Below are positions 1 through 12,141 of a stretch of DNA of 64,000 bases, piece by piece. Position numbers and translations under genes: made by a program. Location of the stretch: NCBI GenBank assembly GCA_025677825.1, contig JAIXMO010000044.1:1-64000 (forward strand). Reading direction: 5' to 3'. This DNA comes from Helicostylum pulchrum (Eukaryota > Mucoromycota > Mucoromycetes > Mucorales > Mucoraceae). Below the pieces are notes generated by a model. That model did no database searches. It was not told where the DNA came from and saw only the letters and a list, made by a program, of their open reading frames with translations. How positions within the stretch are numbered: position 1 is the stretch's first letter; the number at the start of each line of letters is the position of its first letter.

Positions 1-810
1 CCAACATTCTTTTAATTATAGTAATGCCACATATAAGTAAGCATGTACTTTAATAAGCCTAAAATTTATGTAATTGAAATCGGACATTAATTTTTTGCTT
101 CTAACAGGTTCCGTTTTGGAATGGACTGGATTAAACAAAAAGAACTGGTCAGTAGAGCTGTAGAAGGTATAGAATTGGTCTATGACAGATTGAAAACACG
201 AAAAGTATGTTGCAACGAAGGAATTATGAACTTTTTAAATTCAGCCGACGCGGAACAGAAAAGGTGAAAGATTTTTTTTTACGCGGCATTTATCCTAATA
301 TTCATTGTTTTCATATAGTGTTCATAAGTTTATGAAGTCGTACCAATATCGAGAAAATAAGGGGTACGCCTTTTCTAATTGGCAAGCGTCCCAAGGTCAT
401 GCTTCTAGAAGCATGACCTTGGGACGACACATACAGATGAACCGTTCAAGCTATGTCGTACTTCCACGTCCAAACATCGATACAGGAAAAGACGTTTGTA
501 TCGCGAAACCATCAAGCAAATATATTTGAAGCGCGCTCATCTTGCTCGTCCCCTTCCAATCTGTGATTTGGTTCAAGACCCCAGAACGGTAGTAGCGTAT
601 GGAGACGCGTCTATCAGAGGAACGTATAAAGGGAAAAAAACACGTATATATTTAGTAATTTCGGTCGTATATATAGGGTATACAAAGTGCAATTGCTAAC
701 AATGCGATTGTAATACCAGTAGTCGAATTTCGTACGTCTATCACCTGCTTACATTGCCTCAGAAGATTAGAGGACGTGTACAACGATACGTTCTTAGAAT
801 GTAATCACCG
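1..810 (+). pseudogene. Fanzor (eukaryotic TnpB-like) nuclease relic
   Basis: Broken remains of a Fanzor-type RNA-guided nuclease gene. An acceptor (...taacag) near 108 opens a segment reading FRFGMDWIKQKELVSRAVEG. Further on, one frame reads RPLPICDLVQDPRTVVAYGD followed by ASIRGTYKG (about 555-635), and after a frameshift another reads AIVIPVVEFRTSITCLHC (about 706-760), then RRLEDVYNDTFLEC and a stop near 812. The AYGDAS block and the EFRTSxTCxxC block resemble, from my memory of the family, the RuvC core and first zinc-knuckle half of fungal Fanzor1 proteins. The terminal NRD motif is absent, and stops and frameshifts separate the blocks, so it is dead. A perfect 40-bp palindrome interrupts it at 387-426. 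The 5' part lies outside the window. Homology is inferred from motifs only. Confidence 0.6.
387..426. repeat. Perfect 40-bp palindrome inside the Fanzor relic
   Basis: The 20 bases from 387 are the exact reverse complement of the 20 bases ending at 426, with no spacer (centre tct/aga at 406/407). The sequence could extrude as a hairpin. It sits in the broken Fanzor gene between readable blocks. Confidence 0.9.
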
Positions 811-994
811 GTAATATTTTCTGTCACATTATGATTGTTGAATATAGCACTCAAACCTGTTTAACTTATAGAAAAAAAAATTGTTATTATGATCAAGATA
901 GCGAGAATAACGACTGCTGATCGTTTTTAAAATGTCTATAAAAAGACCTTCATTCAATAATATATAAAAAAATAATAGGTCCGAACCCGCGCGA

Positions 995-1002
995 CGACGT
1001 CA
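995..1002. promoter_or_regulatory. CRE-like site upstream of COX9
   Basis: cgacgtca, reverse complement TGACGTCG, lies about 90 bases before the COX9 start. It is one base from the ATF/CREB palindrome TGACGTCA. The same octamer occurs at 33683-33690. Binding is not shown. Confidence 0.3.
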
Positions 1003-1090
1003 CAATTTATCTCAGTTTAAGGCCCTGCTAATTGAATTTTTTTCTCTTTTTTTTTTTTACTCCATACATTTTTCTCCCCTCTCTGTAACA

Positions 1091-1258
1091 ATGATTGCTC
1101 CCATTACTGGTAGATTGCGCAAGTTAGTCATCAAGGATATTACCATTGCCCTTACCCTCGGTGCTGCCGGTGGTGCTGCTTGGTGGAACCTTTACCACAT
1201 GCCTAACGTCAACCGTCGCGATGCTTATTATGCTAAGCTCGAAGCTTCCAAGCAATAA
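1091..1258 (+). CDS. COX9: Cytochrome c oxidase subunit 7A (Cox9-like)
   Basis: Encodes 55 residues in one exon, beginning MIAPITGRLRKLVIKD and ending RRDAYYAKLEASKQ. This matches the fungal COX subunit VIIa (Cox9) pattern: an APITG start, a basic patch, one hydrophobic helix (about residues 17-35, ending in WW), then NxRxxxYAxLE. The family is a single-pass inner-mitochondrial-membrane subunit of complex IV, usually 55-60 residues, so length fits. There is no cleavable presequence, as in yeast Cox9. The start follows a long T tract and a CT-rich leader (1040-1090), a common promoter layout here. A (CAA)n tract follows in the 3' region (about 1275-1326). Confidence 0.88.
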   Translation: MIAPITGRLRKLVIKDITIALTLGAAGGAAWWNLYHMPNVNRRDAYYAKLEASKQ

Positions 1259-1277
1259 ATGCAAATAAAGCAACCAG

Positions 1278-1311
<34 letters not shown>

Positions 1312-1541
1312 CAAACAGCAACAACAATGAGGAACCGTTTTTTTTTTTAAAACTAAAAAAAACTCTACGTCAATTTAATATAAACTACTAAAAAAAAAAA
1401 AGTAATTTTGTTAAAAATAAAAACTTATATAGAATTTATATATTATTTATTTAATCTTTTCCGTATATGTGTGTGTGTGTGTGTGTGTGTATTTATATAT
1501 AAAAAGGGTTATTAGTAGATAGAAAGAGGGCTGTTGTTTCA
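1259..1541. other. 3' intergenic with simple repeats
   Basis: Shared 3' region of COX9 (+) and the ABC transporter (-). It holds a (CAA)n run near 1280-1308, A tracts and a (TG)n run near 1470-1492. No gene seen. Confidence 0.7.
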
Positions 1542-4500
1542 TCAAGTAAGGATATCAGTGTCTAAAGTAAGTTCATCTAAAATACCTGCTTTTTCACATA
1601 GAGATTGTAATAAACTGTGTTGTTTGTTTAACAATTCTACAGCAGAATCGTATTCGACAAGGTTACCTTCATCGAATACCATCACCTTATCATAGTTTAC
1701 AACGTCATGAAGCATATAAGGAATTACAATTAAAGTCTAACACAAAATATAAAATAAGTACAATAACAAAAAACTAGTACAAAAAAAATAATAATTACCG
1801 ATTCTTCAAACTCTTGGTCTATCACAGATTGAATAATCTCCTGTGATTCTGGACTTAACTGAGCTTCTTCAATAATCACTAGTTTCGTACAGTCTTGTAA
1901 TAAGGCTCTGGCGATACATAACAGTTGTCTTTCATACACTGGGAGTCGACGACCTTCTTTACCTAGATCTTTATCAAGGTCTTGTATTGCAGAGGACCCA
2001 GCGATATATACACTGCTGGTAGCTGTAACATCATGAATGGAAGGTCTTGCTAATTGAACCCGGTACAGTACTTGCCAAAGCGCGTAGTCGTCATACTCGC
2101 CAAACGGATCCAGATTACTTCGAACCGTACCACTTAGTAACCAACCATCTTTTGAAATAAAAGTAATACGTGATCGTAAGTCTTCAACACCAATCTATGA
2201 AACAAAGAGCTTAAAATTATGTATGTAAAAGTTTTTTTTTTTTTTTTTTTTTTACCCAGGCTATATTAACACCATCAATCTTAATCGATCCTCGCATTGG
2301 TTCCATAAATCGAAACAAGCAAGAAATTAACGCGATTTTCTCCGCACCTGCTCTACCAACAAGTGCAATTTTTTCACCAGAAAAGATATTAAATGAAATA
2401 TGTTTCAGGATTGCATCCGTTTCAGAATTTGTAAAACTGACCATTAGATCACGTACTTGAATAGCTGCAGTTGTAGGCCACTAAAATAAAATAAAATAAT
2501 CTGTTACTACTACTTTTTTTGCTCATTTGAAAATATAAAAACTTACTGCTGCAGGCGGCCTTGAACCTTCTACAATACTAGGTGGTTCTTGTGGCATATC
2601 CATATACTCATTAATCCTCTCTACCGCTTCAAAATGCATATCGACAGTGGTTGACTGTCGCATCAACCAATACACATACTCCAACAGACTTGTCGAGAAC
2701 GTTAACGCGATACCCGCCAACCCGGCATCTACGGTCTTAATCTTTTGAATCAACGTAACACTTATAAACAGCGATAAAAAGGTGCCCAACAATTCAACGC
2801 GTACAAAGAGCCAACGGTTGGTAGTCCACAGGGTATAAAACGGTCTCATATTATCGTCCAACCGAACAAACATCTTTTTCATCATGGTCCATTCTTCACC
2901 GTAGGCTCGAATGGTTGCCAACCCAGCTAAAGTGTCTGTGTACAAGTGGAAGATGGGCGGTCGACTTTCTGCGTTGAGCCGCTTTAGTTCGCGCGAGGCA
3001 CGAATATAGATTAATCCAATGTATAAGTAGAGCAACGCAGCTATTAAACTTGCCGCAAAGAATTGCGGAAGGATCATGCCGATCGTGAACACGACACCAA
3101 ATACCCCAAATACTGTTTGAAGCAGGAAATTAACGTGCCAGCCAATACTGGAATCCACCGTCTCCATGTCTTTACCGAATCGGCTCATGATTTGACTGAC
3201 GGGAGTGATATCAAAAAATTGTAAAGGTGCGTGACAGACGGATTGTAAAAGACCAAGGAACATACGGTTAGACGCGCGTAATGAACCTCGGTATTGAATC
3301 ACGGTTCGAATAAAGTTACAGGCGACGGTTACTAAACATAGGCCCAAGTAGATCATTACGTAGTGGTTGGAAACTGATGTTGGTTCTGCTGGCTGTTGTT
3401 CTGTTGGTTGAACGAAAGAGATACTATAGCGAGAGTATGCCATGGACCATACCTAATTAAAAATGTAACGTTATTTTATTTTTTCTTTTATAAAATTTTC
3501 TCTCTCTCTCTTTTTGAAAAAAAAAAATGGTTTTACCTTCCTTTAGCCAATAACCTTCAGAAATATTTGCTAAACGAGCAAGTAAAGTAAACAAGATGGC
3601 AGAGGTCCAATACTTCCATCCGCCACAAGCTGCATAATAAGTGGCATACGCGTAATCTCTGGACTTGTATACCAACCCTCTACTTTGATCTTGCTCTTGA
3701 CGAATAGAATCTGGTATAATGGAATCTGTATCAAAGAACTCTTCATCGAACAAAGTATTGTTATGTGTACTGTGCGTCTCTGGGTTATCAAACAAGCTGT
3801 CAATGACATCGGGATGCTCGGGTTCTTCTTCAATATCGGGTTTTTGGTTGGACCTTCTTCTCATCTTGATCAAGTTGACGATCTTTTCAGGGTTGGTCTC
3901 CGAGACTTGGACGGTGGCGTGGTTATTGTCTTGCAAAGTCATGTTGATAAATAAACGGGCGTCACGGGCCCAGAACATGTCGGGCCATGTCACTACCGCA
4001 ATAATCGTCCGGGCTTTCATAAGGTCGCCGCGGATGCAGTTTTCGTAGATAAACGTGGACGAGAGTTTGCCTAGTGCGTGGAAGATATCGTCGATCAAAA
4101 CGGTTTTTGCGCGAGAGTAGACAGCACGAGCCAAAGAAATTTTATGTTGCATTATTTCTATTTTATGTATACGATTATTAAAATTTGTGTACATACATGT
4201 GAAAAAAAAAAAAAAACATTTTACCGGAACCAGATATTCCTTGGTCACTGGTACATGTCAAATCTCCATTGTCAAATAACGATAGGTCTCTTAATAAATC
4301 ACACTGATGTAAAACGGCTCTGTACCTCGTATCATCCCAGGGCTCTGAAAACAAGATATTTTCACGAATTGTACCGTGTTCAATCCAAGGCTGTTGAGCT
4401 ACATACGCAACCTTGTGCAGGAGCAACGACCGATCACGTACCTTATCCATGGTTAAATACTTGGACGGTAACCAAACCTGACCATTGCCTTCCATATCGC

Positions 4501-7155
4501 CCAACAGAGCGGCCAAGGTACTTGTTTTCCCGGTGCACTGTGCGCCGGATATAATCGATAACTTACCGATTGGAAATAAGGTCGGTGGTACGACCAATTT
4601 AAAATTTGTTTGTTGTTGAGGCCATTCAAAAAGACAGTTGGTTCCGAACCCCACTTTGATTTGCTCTTCGTATGTTTGTTGTTGCTCGTGCTCGCGTTCC
4701 GGCGTGTTGAGAAATGCCGTGATGTGTCCTAAACTTATCTTGGCGTCGCTGTACGCCATAAACGCTTGAGGCATTACGTTTAGTGGGTCGCGAAGCATAC
4801 CGAACAAAACAATGCTTACAAACGCCGTACTACAAAAATGGCGTTAGATTTTTTTTTCCAGAAAAAGGGGAGGTTTTTACCTTGCATCCAAGGTCTTTTT
4901 TTCGACCATTGTGTACCATGCAAATGAAATAGTCGTTACAAATACAGGTGTAGCGAACCAAATCAGTCCTAGTATTGTGTTTTGTGTATAAAGTTTAATT
5001 AACTTTACGAGCTCATCATCACGCGCGTTCTTGCAAAGAAAAAAAAAAAAAAGTTAATATTGAAAATAATATGAAAAAAAAAACTTACTGTGATTGCTTG
5101 TTCCCATCTACGTTCAGAAGCCAAGAATTTAATAGTCTTGATTCCTTCACAGAGTTCACGTAATAATCGAATTCTCCAAGACTTTGCGTCGGCCAGATGA
5201 GTTTGAGCCATCATTAAACGACGACTGATATAGTGTGTTGAAGGTAATGCAACTACCATCACTATTAATCCGGCTAGAAATGAGTTGCCTAGAATTTGGT
5301 ACAGGAATATTACACCTGCTGCGATTTCTAACGGACAGGTATAAAATATCTATTATATACACATATATATAACCCTGCATGTTTAGTTTATTTTTTTCTC
5401 TCTTTTTATATATATATATATATATATATGTATACTTTACGTGGAGATAGGAAGCTAGTTCCGCTAATCTTTCTGTATCTTGACTCATTAAACTAGCTTG
5501 TTGTTGAATGGATTCATCCTGATTATCGTCTTCTTCTTCTTCCTCACCCTCGCCCTCCTCCTCCTCCTCTCTATCCTCATCTTGTTGGGATCTATTCTTT
5601 TTTGTATGATGAACTACTTTTAATCGAAGCGCATGAGCATAAATTTCGGCATTTAACATGTGGGTGATAGTAACATGCCACCTTCTTCCCCACAATAGAG
5701 TTTGAGAAGCCACCAAGGTACTGACTACATTACAAGCAAATAAAGCCACGCAATATAAATAACCTACTTCGGATGATTCATGCCCTTGCTGATGATGATG
5801 TTGTTGAATATAATTTAACAATTTCCTTAAAAAGAACGGGTTTGCATAGTGAAATAAAACAGCGGCTATGGCGGTAATGAACTGACAAACGACAATCTTT
5901 CGGTTGGAGTGGTAGATACGCCGGATCATGGTTTTCATGGAAATGATGGAGGTGGTGTTGGACTCGGTAAATAACCTATAGTTTTCTCGAGCGCGTTGAC
6001 GGATGGGTAAGGCCCAGAGTGATGCAGAGGTAAGACGCGATTTAAAAGCTAGTTTTAAAAGCGGGTTCATCCAACTGAACGTGATGGAAGAAAGTGGAGA
6101 TGCACAAGATTCTAAACTAAGAATACGGCCCTACAAAAAACATTTTTTTTTTTAGTAAGTGTGTGTGTCCCCTTACAAAAAGAAAAACTTTTTTTACGTT
6201 ACATTTCTTACGACTCTACCATCATGAAGGACTAACACACCATCATCATCATCATCAAAGTCAACTAATTCACCTTGATCCAATTCAGACGGAGAAGTAA
6301 TGATGACTATCCATAATATGAAGCATAATGCTAAATCAATACAGGCAAATGATTTTTCAATAGCAGAAGAAATAAACCAGTTATTATCTACGGTGAAATA
6401 ATAATCAAAGAATCGGATCATGGCCGATATAAATGTGATGGAGTAGAATGTCAAAAAGTGGTGGCTGTATCTAGTAAATTTTGAAGGATCAATTGGGTTT
6501 GTCGGCGTAGTGAATGATTTAATGACTAGGATTAAAATATAAATCTACGTATAAAGGAGAAGAACATTTTTAAATATATAGGAAATAGAATATATATATA
6601 AAAGGGACATACTCTGGGTATAAATGCAAGTCCAGGATCAATAACTTGGTACAGAGGAGGAATATGTGTTGAATCTTTGGATCGTTCAAGAATAGCACTC
6701 TCTAATCTCCAAGCAAACAAAAAAGCCCAGGAACTGATTTCCAATAAGGTAATAACTAACAATACAAGACTTCGTTTGAAAACAGAAACTGTCTTGGAGG
6801 TGGGTAATCGAAGGCAGTCATTGTCGTCAATCACTGTGTATTGGCGTTGGTATCGAGATATAGAGAATATCACACACGATGTAATAAAAAATAGTATTGG
6901 AAATAATCCATCTAAAATTCTATAACATAAAAGGGGAGTTATTTTATTGTGAAACACTGTAAATAAAGTAACTTTTTTTTTTTTTTTACGTTTCTCGATA
7001 ACAAGAATTAATAGTTAGAAAATGAGGATCAATCTAGAACATATACAACGAATATGGTATAATTAGCCTTTTTTTGCTGTATATAAAACAGGTGTTTTTG
7101 TTCTAGTAATTTAAACCTTTTCGCCTTGTTTCAATCCACAGAATGCTGTTGACAT
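1542..7155 (-). CDS. ABC transporter, ABCC/MRP family, with degenerate nucleotide-binding domains
   Basis: A gene of a dozen or more exons encoding a full ABCC transporter: TMD0, TMD1, NBD1, TMD2, NBD2. The proposed start at 7155 gives MSTAFCGLKQGEK, splicing to IDPHFLTINSCYRET then ILDGLFPILFFITS, like the TMD0 of MRP1/Ycf1-type pumps. TMD1 lies around 5000-6070, NBD1 around 4000-4700, TMD2 around 2570-3440 and NBD2 around 1542-2450. NBD1 keeps Walker A (GAQCTGKTST), a Q-loop (YVAQQPW), a variant signature (ISGSG) and Walker B (TVLIDD), but its H-loop reads VVTWPDM. NBD2 has GRAGAEKIAL for Walker A, FISKDGW for the Q-loop, LPVYERQ for the signature, LVIIEEA for Walker B and VIPYML for the H-loop, so all motifs deviate. 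The frame nevertheless stays open. Family members export conjugates or sequester them in vacuoles; ATPase activity here is doubtful. Exon borders and start are partly inferred. Confidence 0.8.
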
Positions 7156-7241
7156 GTGTATAAAATAATACTCTCTTTTTTTTTTTTTTTTATTATTATT
7201 ACTATTATTATTATTACACTCAAAAAAAAAAAGGGGTAACA

Positions 7242-7278
<37 letters not shown>

Positions 7279-7416
7279 AAAGAAACAGACAGAGAGAAGA
7301 AAGGAAACGTATACAAAAGAAAAGAAGGAAAAAAAAGGTTTTTTTTTTCTTGTCTAACGTTCAAAAAGGGGGTGGGTTTCTCGTTTCGGTGACGCGATTT
7401 ATAATTTTTTTTTTTT

Positions 7417-7998
7417 CTAATCAACAATGTTAACCTTAACAGTTTCTGAAGCTGTCATAACACCACGACGAAGTTGAATTACTTCAACGAAATCAAAAGC
7501 GTAAGATCCAGGTTTAAGGTTAGCAGGAACAGTCCATTGTTTACTGTAAGTCTTGTATTTATCTTCTAATGCAGTAATAGGACTAAAAAATATACGTAAA
7601 AACGTAGTCAGTTATCTATTTTTTTTTTTTTTTTTTTTTTTTTTTACTGATCGTTTTACCATTTGGGACTGATATTCTCAAGACGAGCTTGTTTCGTGTT
7701 TCCAGTTCTTGTATGGAAATTGACAGTTAATTGTTTTGCAAATCCGTTTGATACTTGATCTAATTTATACGAAAAAAGAGCAGAACAATGAGTAAAAAAT
7801 AGTAAAGAAGATATAATAAAACTTACTTAAAACTAATGGCTGCATGACATATTTAATAGTAATTTTTTCACCAGCAGAGATACTTTGACCATTGGAAGGA
7901 GACACAATTTTCATAAATTGAAGTTGAGAAAAAATATCTGCCATGGCAACTTGGCATAACAATACCATGACAACTAAACATAAACCAATATACTTCAT
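7417..7998 (-). CDS. Small secreted Kre9/Knh1-like protein
   Basis: Three exons (about 7830-7998, 7670-7760, 7417-7580). The start at 7998 gives a signal peptide, MKYIGLCLVVMVLLCQVAMA. The mature part begins with IVSPSNGQSISAGEKITIKY, the pattern of the Ig-like Kre9/KNH domain found in fungal Ser/Thr-rich, often GPI-anchored, surface proteins. It ends VKVNIVD with no hydrophobic GPI signal, so it is probably secreted. The second intron begins near gtaaaacg and contains a run of more than 20 T. The exact role is unknown; family links to beta-1,6-glucan assembly are weak evidence for this protein. Two other proteins of similar make-up lie at 25259-27255. Confidence 0.7.
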
Positions 7999-8894
7999 TT
8001 TACAACCGAAAAACTTTTTTTTTTAAAAAAAAAGAGGGGATAAAGAGAGATAAAGAGTAAAAAAAAAAGCTCGAGTTATAAATTAAAATGTGGATCCAAA
8101 AATAGAGTTAAATCTCATTTTGCACTGCACTAAAATTAGGACAGTACAACACTATACTTTTTGTATGTGTCACAAACAAATCCGTATTTAAATTGATTTC
8201 AATTAATGCCGGGAAATGATTTTTTTGAAAAAGAAAGGATTGAATATAACTAAAATAAGCATATTATTATGTATACATAATAATATTGGTACCCGCACCT
8301 GCAAAAAATAAAATAAAATTTGTGTATTTTGTCATTTAGAATTTTACAGTAACAGATTAACCAAAAATAAATAAATATCCCTCATTGTTTTTTTTGTCAA
8401 TTTAAATACAATCAACCTATTTGTGCTATTGTCTCTTATTTTAGTTTGGTAATTTACTATAGAGCTAGTATTGTACTACGCTTTTATGCGAGTGCATCAT
8501 ACATTAATCAAGTCCGTTAATTTGTCATATCAAAAAATGAACAATGGGTCCAAATCTCATTTACACACAAAACAAGTTGGAATTATATTTTTTTGGTAGC
8601 AACAACAAGTTGCAATGTGTGTTAAATATTATAACTCTTATTGACACACATACTAGTTTTGGAACAAAAGTAAGTGGACAATTGTTATACGCTCGAAAAA
8701 ACTCTCACTTTTTCTCTTTTGTTCCGTATAGAATCACTGTAGGTAACTTGGGCTGAGGGCGGCCTTTTTTTTAAAAAAAAGATGAAATGCGTCACTGTAG
8801 CAGACGAGAAGGTGGAAAAATAAAATCCCCGCCCCTAAAAAAATAAAATAAAAAACGCACCTTTCTCTTTTTTATTATTTTAATAAACTCCATC
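7999..8894. other. Intergenic region without recognised gene
   Basis: Divergent region between the secreted protein (-) and clathrin light chain (+). It holds AT-rich sequence and a T8A8 palindrome near 8765. A short open frame at 8544-8756 resembles nothing I know. Confidence 0.6.
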
Positions 8895-9748
8895 ATGTCT
8901 GACTTTGGCGATTTTAACACACCTTCAGAAGATCCTACCTCTGACTTTCTCGCTCGTGAAAGAGCTGCTTTAGGAGAAGATGCCGATTTCTTTACTTCGG
9001 ACTCACCTGCTTTAGCTGCCATGTCTCCTAGTATCTTTGAAGAAACAAATACTTTGGAAGGTCATACAAGCTCCATGAGCATTCATTCTAATCCTGGAGC
9101 TATGGTTGTTTCCTCTTCTTTTGATGAGGAGTATCCTAAACCAGAAGAATTAGAGACTTCTCACGTAACTATTTTTTTTTCTTTTCTTCATCTTGCCGTT
9201 TTATTTATGCCCTTTTTTTTTTAAGGCTTTCCATAAAGCAATGTTGCCAGAAGAAGAGCCAGAGACAGTTCGGTAAGGGTTGCAACTTTTAAAAAAAAAA
9301 GAAATGTATACTCATGTTATTGTAGTCAATGGCGTGAAAAGCAAAAGGAAGTTATTGCTGAACGTGATGCTATTTCAGAGGAAAAGAAGCAAGAAACTAT
9401 TAACCGTGCGCGCGAGGATATTGATAAATTTTATGAAGAGTATAATGATAAAAAGCAAAAGGCTATCGAAGAGAACAGGTAAAAAAAGAAAAAGAAAAGA
9501 AGATAAATGATGTTTTTATTGTGTGTGTTAACTTTTTTTTTTTTTTCTTAAGAGAGCGTGAGGAGACTACTGTAAAGAAAAGAGACGATGTTGCAGCTTC
9601 CAGTAACGTTTGGGACCGTGTTACTCGTGAGGTAGATACAACAAATGCCAAGACTGGGTATCATACAAGAGATATCACTAGAATGAAGGACTTGATGTTG
9701 GATCTTAAGAGAGATACTAAAGCTCCTGGAAACATCATTGAAGCTTAA
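8895..9748 (+). CDS. CLC1: Clathrin light chain
   Basis: Four exons (8895-9164, 9226-9272, 9326-9478, 9553-9748) join in frame to 221 residues. The N-terminus MSDFGDFNTPSEDPTSDFLA is acidic, as in light chains. The middle QWREKQKEVIAERDAISEEK is the heavy-chain-binding coiled coil, and the C-terminus has NVWDRVTREVDTTNAKTGYH followed by TRDITRMKDLML. Light chains coat the heavy-chain hub and regulate endocytosis and trans-Golgi budding. Length and domain order are normal. Introns are 53-74 bases and include T or A runs near their ends. The start is the first ATG after a T-rich leader. Confidence 0.92.
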
Positions 9749-9893
9749 ATAACAATCATAATAATAAAAACTTTAGCATTTAAGAAAATCTCCGCTTTTT
9801 TTTTTGTATTAAAAAAATACAATTTTTTGTGACCTTAAATCATGCCCTTTTTTTTTTTCTCTTTTCTTTTTTATCTTTTATTAAAAAAAAGGA

Positions 9894-12037
9894 ATGGAAC
9901 CAAATACAACACTACCAGATAGTGGAATAGACCAGCCTCTAGAAGAAGAAATGTACTCTTCTTGGGCATTGTTAATTCTAATGACGTTACTTATTGGTGC
10001 ATTATGGACAAGTTATTACTTGCAACTTCGACAGATTCGTGCAGTTCATGAAACTGTTATTTCCATCATGGCAGGTAAAAAGGAGTGAATACCTTTTCTT
10101 TTTATAAAAAAAAAAATCTTAACGCGCGGTTCAAAATAGGCATGTTTGTTGGATTGGTTATTAAGTTAGCTCCTGGCAACATTATTCAAGACATGGTCAA
10201 GTTTAAAGAAGGCTTCTTTTTTAATTTGTTGTTACCGCCTATCATTTTAAACTCTGGTTATGAACTAAAGAGGGTAAAATATTATATATGCAAAACGTAT
10301 TTTTTTTTTACTTACTTTTTTGTGCAGAGAAACTTTTTTCTAAACTTCGGTACTATCTTAACATTTGCTATGGTGGGTACGTTTATTGCAGCAGTTGTTA
10401 CTGGGTAAAAGTATATACGCAGAGGAAAAACCACAGTTCAACATGTATTAAACTTTTGTAATATTAGTGTGTGCACGTATTTATATGCGTTGATCAACCC
10501 AGAAGGTATAAGCATTTCTTTCCTGGACAGCATGATTTTTGGGTCGATTTTATCCGCTACGGATCCTGTAACTATCTTGGCAATTTTCAACCAATTACAT
10601 GTGGACCCTCAATTATTTTCCATTATCTCTGGCGAATCATTGTTAAATGACGCTGTCGCTATTGTTTTATCAGAGTAAAGTACGGAACAAAAAATAGAAT
10701 TTGTTGTATTTGATTTAAATTCTGTAGCTAACTTTTTATATATATGTGACATTAGCACACTTCGAAAATTCCGTGGACAGGATTTACACTTAGTTAATAT
10801 TGTAAAGGGCGTTGGATTGTTCTTGGGTGTGTTTTGGGCATCTACATTTATCGGTATTTTATTTGGAGTTGCAGTTGCGTTAATGTTAAAGTACTCACAG
10901 CTGTTCCGGTTCCCAAACATTGAAGCGTGTTTGGTCTTGCTGATGGCGTACAGCAGTTACTTCTTTTCCAACGGTACTCAAATGTCTGGTATTGTCACGT
11001 TGTTGTTCGCTGGTATTACGTTAAAACACTACGCCTATGATAATTTGTCAAAGTCAAGTAAACGAGCTACCAAATTCTTGTTTCAAATCTTGTCACAATT
11101 ATCCGAGAATTTCATCTTTATCTATCTCGGAATCAATCTATTTACGCAAGATGATTTAGACTACAAGCCATTATTTATCTTGGTCACCTTGGCATTTATC
11201 TGTATCGCTCGGTATGCTTCTGTAGCTCCTTTATCAATGATGATTAACGCTGTATGTAGAGCGTTGGGTAGAGACGATCAGTTGCCTAGAAATCATCAAA
11301 TGATGCTGTTCTGGGCCGGTCTTCGTGGAGCTGTTGCGTTTGCATTAGCGTCTGGTATTACGGGTGATAGTGCACCTGCTATGCGAACAACGATTTTAGC
11401 AGTGGTTGTATTAACTGTACTATTGTTTGGCGGTACCACCAGTCGTATGTTGCAAGTACTTGATGTTCGAACTGGAGTTATTGAACCAAACGAATCTGGA
11501 AGCGAAGGAGAAGAAGAAGAAGAAGAACCAGAAACCAAACGAAAGCATAAATATACCAAATTAAACAATACAGATGATGATTTATTGATTGAAACGGGTA
11601 CTAGTAGTAGTAGTGGTGGTGGTGGTAGTAGAAGATTATATCAAAACGATGATCAATCGATTGGAGGATTACTTTCAGGGCCACTTGGAGAACCTATTAC
11701 AGAAGACAGACCACCGCATTGGTTTGTGTCGTTTGATGAAAAATGGTTAAAGCCTTTTTTGACAAAGAAGCATATCCAGCAACGCAATTTAACACTTGCA
11801 GAGTATTGGAAGGAAAAGAGAAGAAAGATGGAAAGAGTCAATCGAAATATGTTGGATGGTATTCGGAGTATGGATGACGATGATGAAGATCATACGGACA
11901 CGTTAACCTTAAATTCTGTCAAAAGACCTCATTTAGGCAGTGCCTCAAAGATTGTTATTGGTTCCGGCAGAGTGTTTGGAAGGTCTCCTTCTGTTGAATC
12001 AGATGATGATGACTACACTAGTAATCGATTTCATTAA
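9894..12037 (+). CDS. NHX1: Endosomal/vacuolar Na+/H+ exchanger (Nhx1/NHE6-9 type)
   Basis: Five exons (9894-10074, 10140-10273, 10328-10404, 10468-10674, 10756-12037) give 626 residues. The family exchanges cytosolic Na+ or K+ for lumenal H+ in late endosomes. Visible signatures are [16 protein letters not shown] (amiloride-site region), [11 protein letters not shown] (ion-binding ATDP), [13 protein letters not shown], and [11 protein letters not shown] in a late membrane segment. About a dozen hydrophobic segments precede an acidic cytosolic tail with EEEEEEP, a short S/G run and a C-terminal DDDD cluster. The tail also carries [15 protein letters not shown], a motif typical of Nhx1/NHE tails. 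Starts 145 bases after clathrin light chain on the same strand. Confidence 0.92.
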
Positions 12038-12141
12038 ATAGCCTCCTTTCTTTATATATATAAACAATTATTTTTATTTTTTAAAGAAAAAAGAGTGTAA
12101 CTAACAATTACTAAATTTATACAATAACAATAACATCGCGA

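Noticed and set aside
7131..7427. 98-codon Lys/Phe-rich minus-strand frame
   Set aside because: Composed of A/T homopolymer tracts; overlaps leader and 3' regions of real genes.
8544..8756. 70-codon frame upstream of clathrin light chain
   Set aside because: No domain, no leader and a composition typical of intergenic DNA here.
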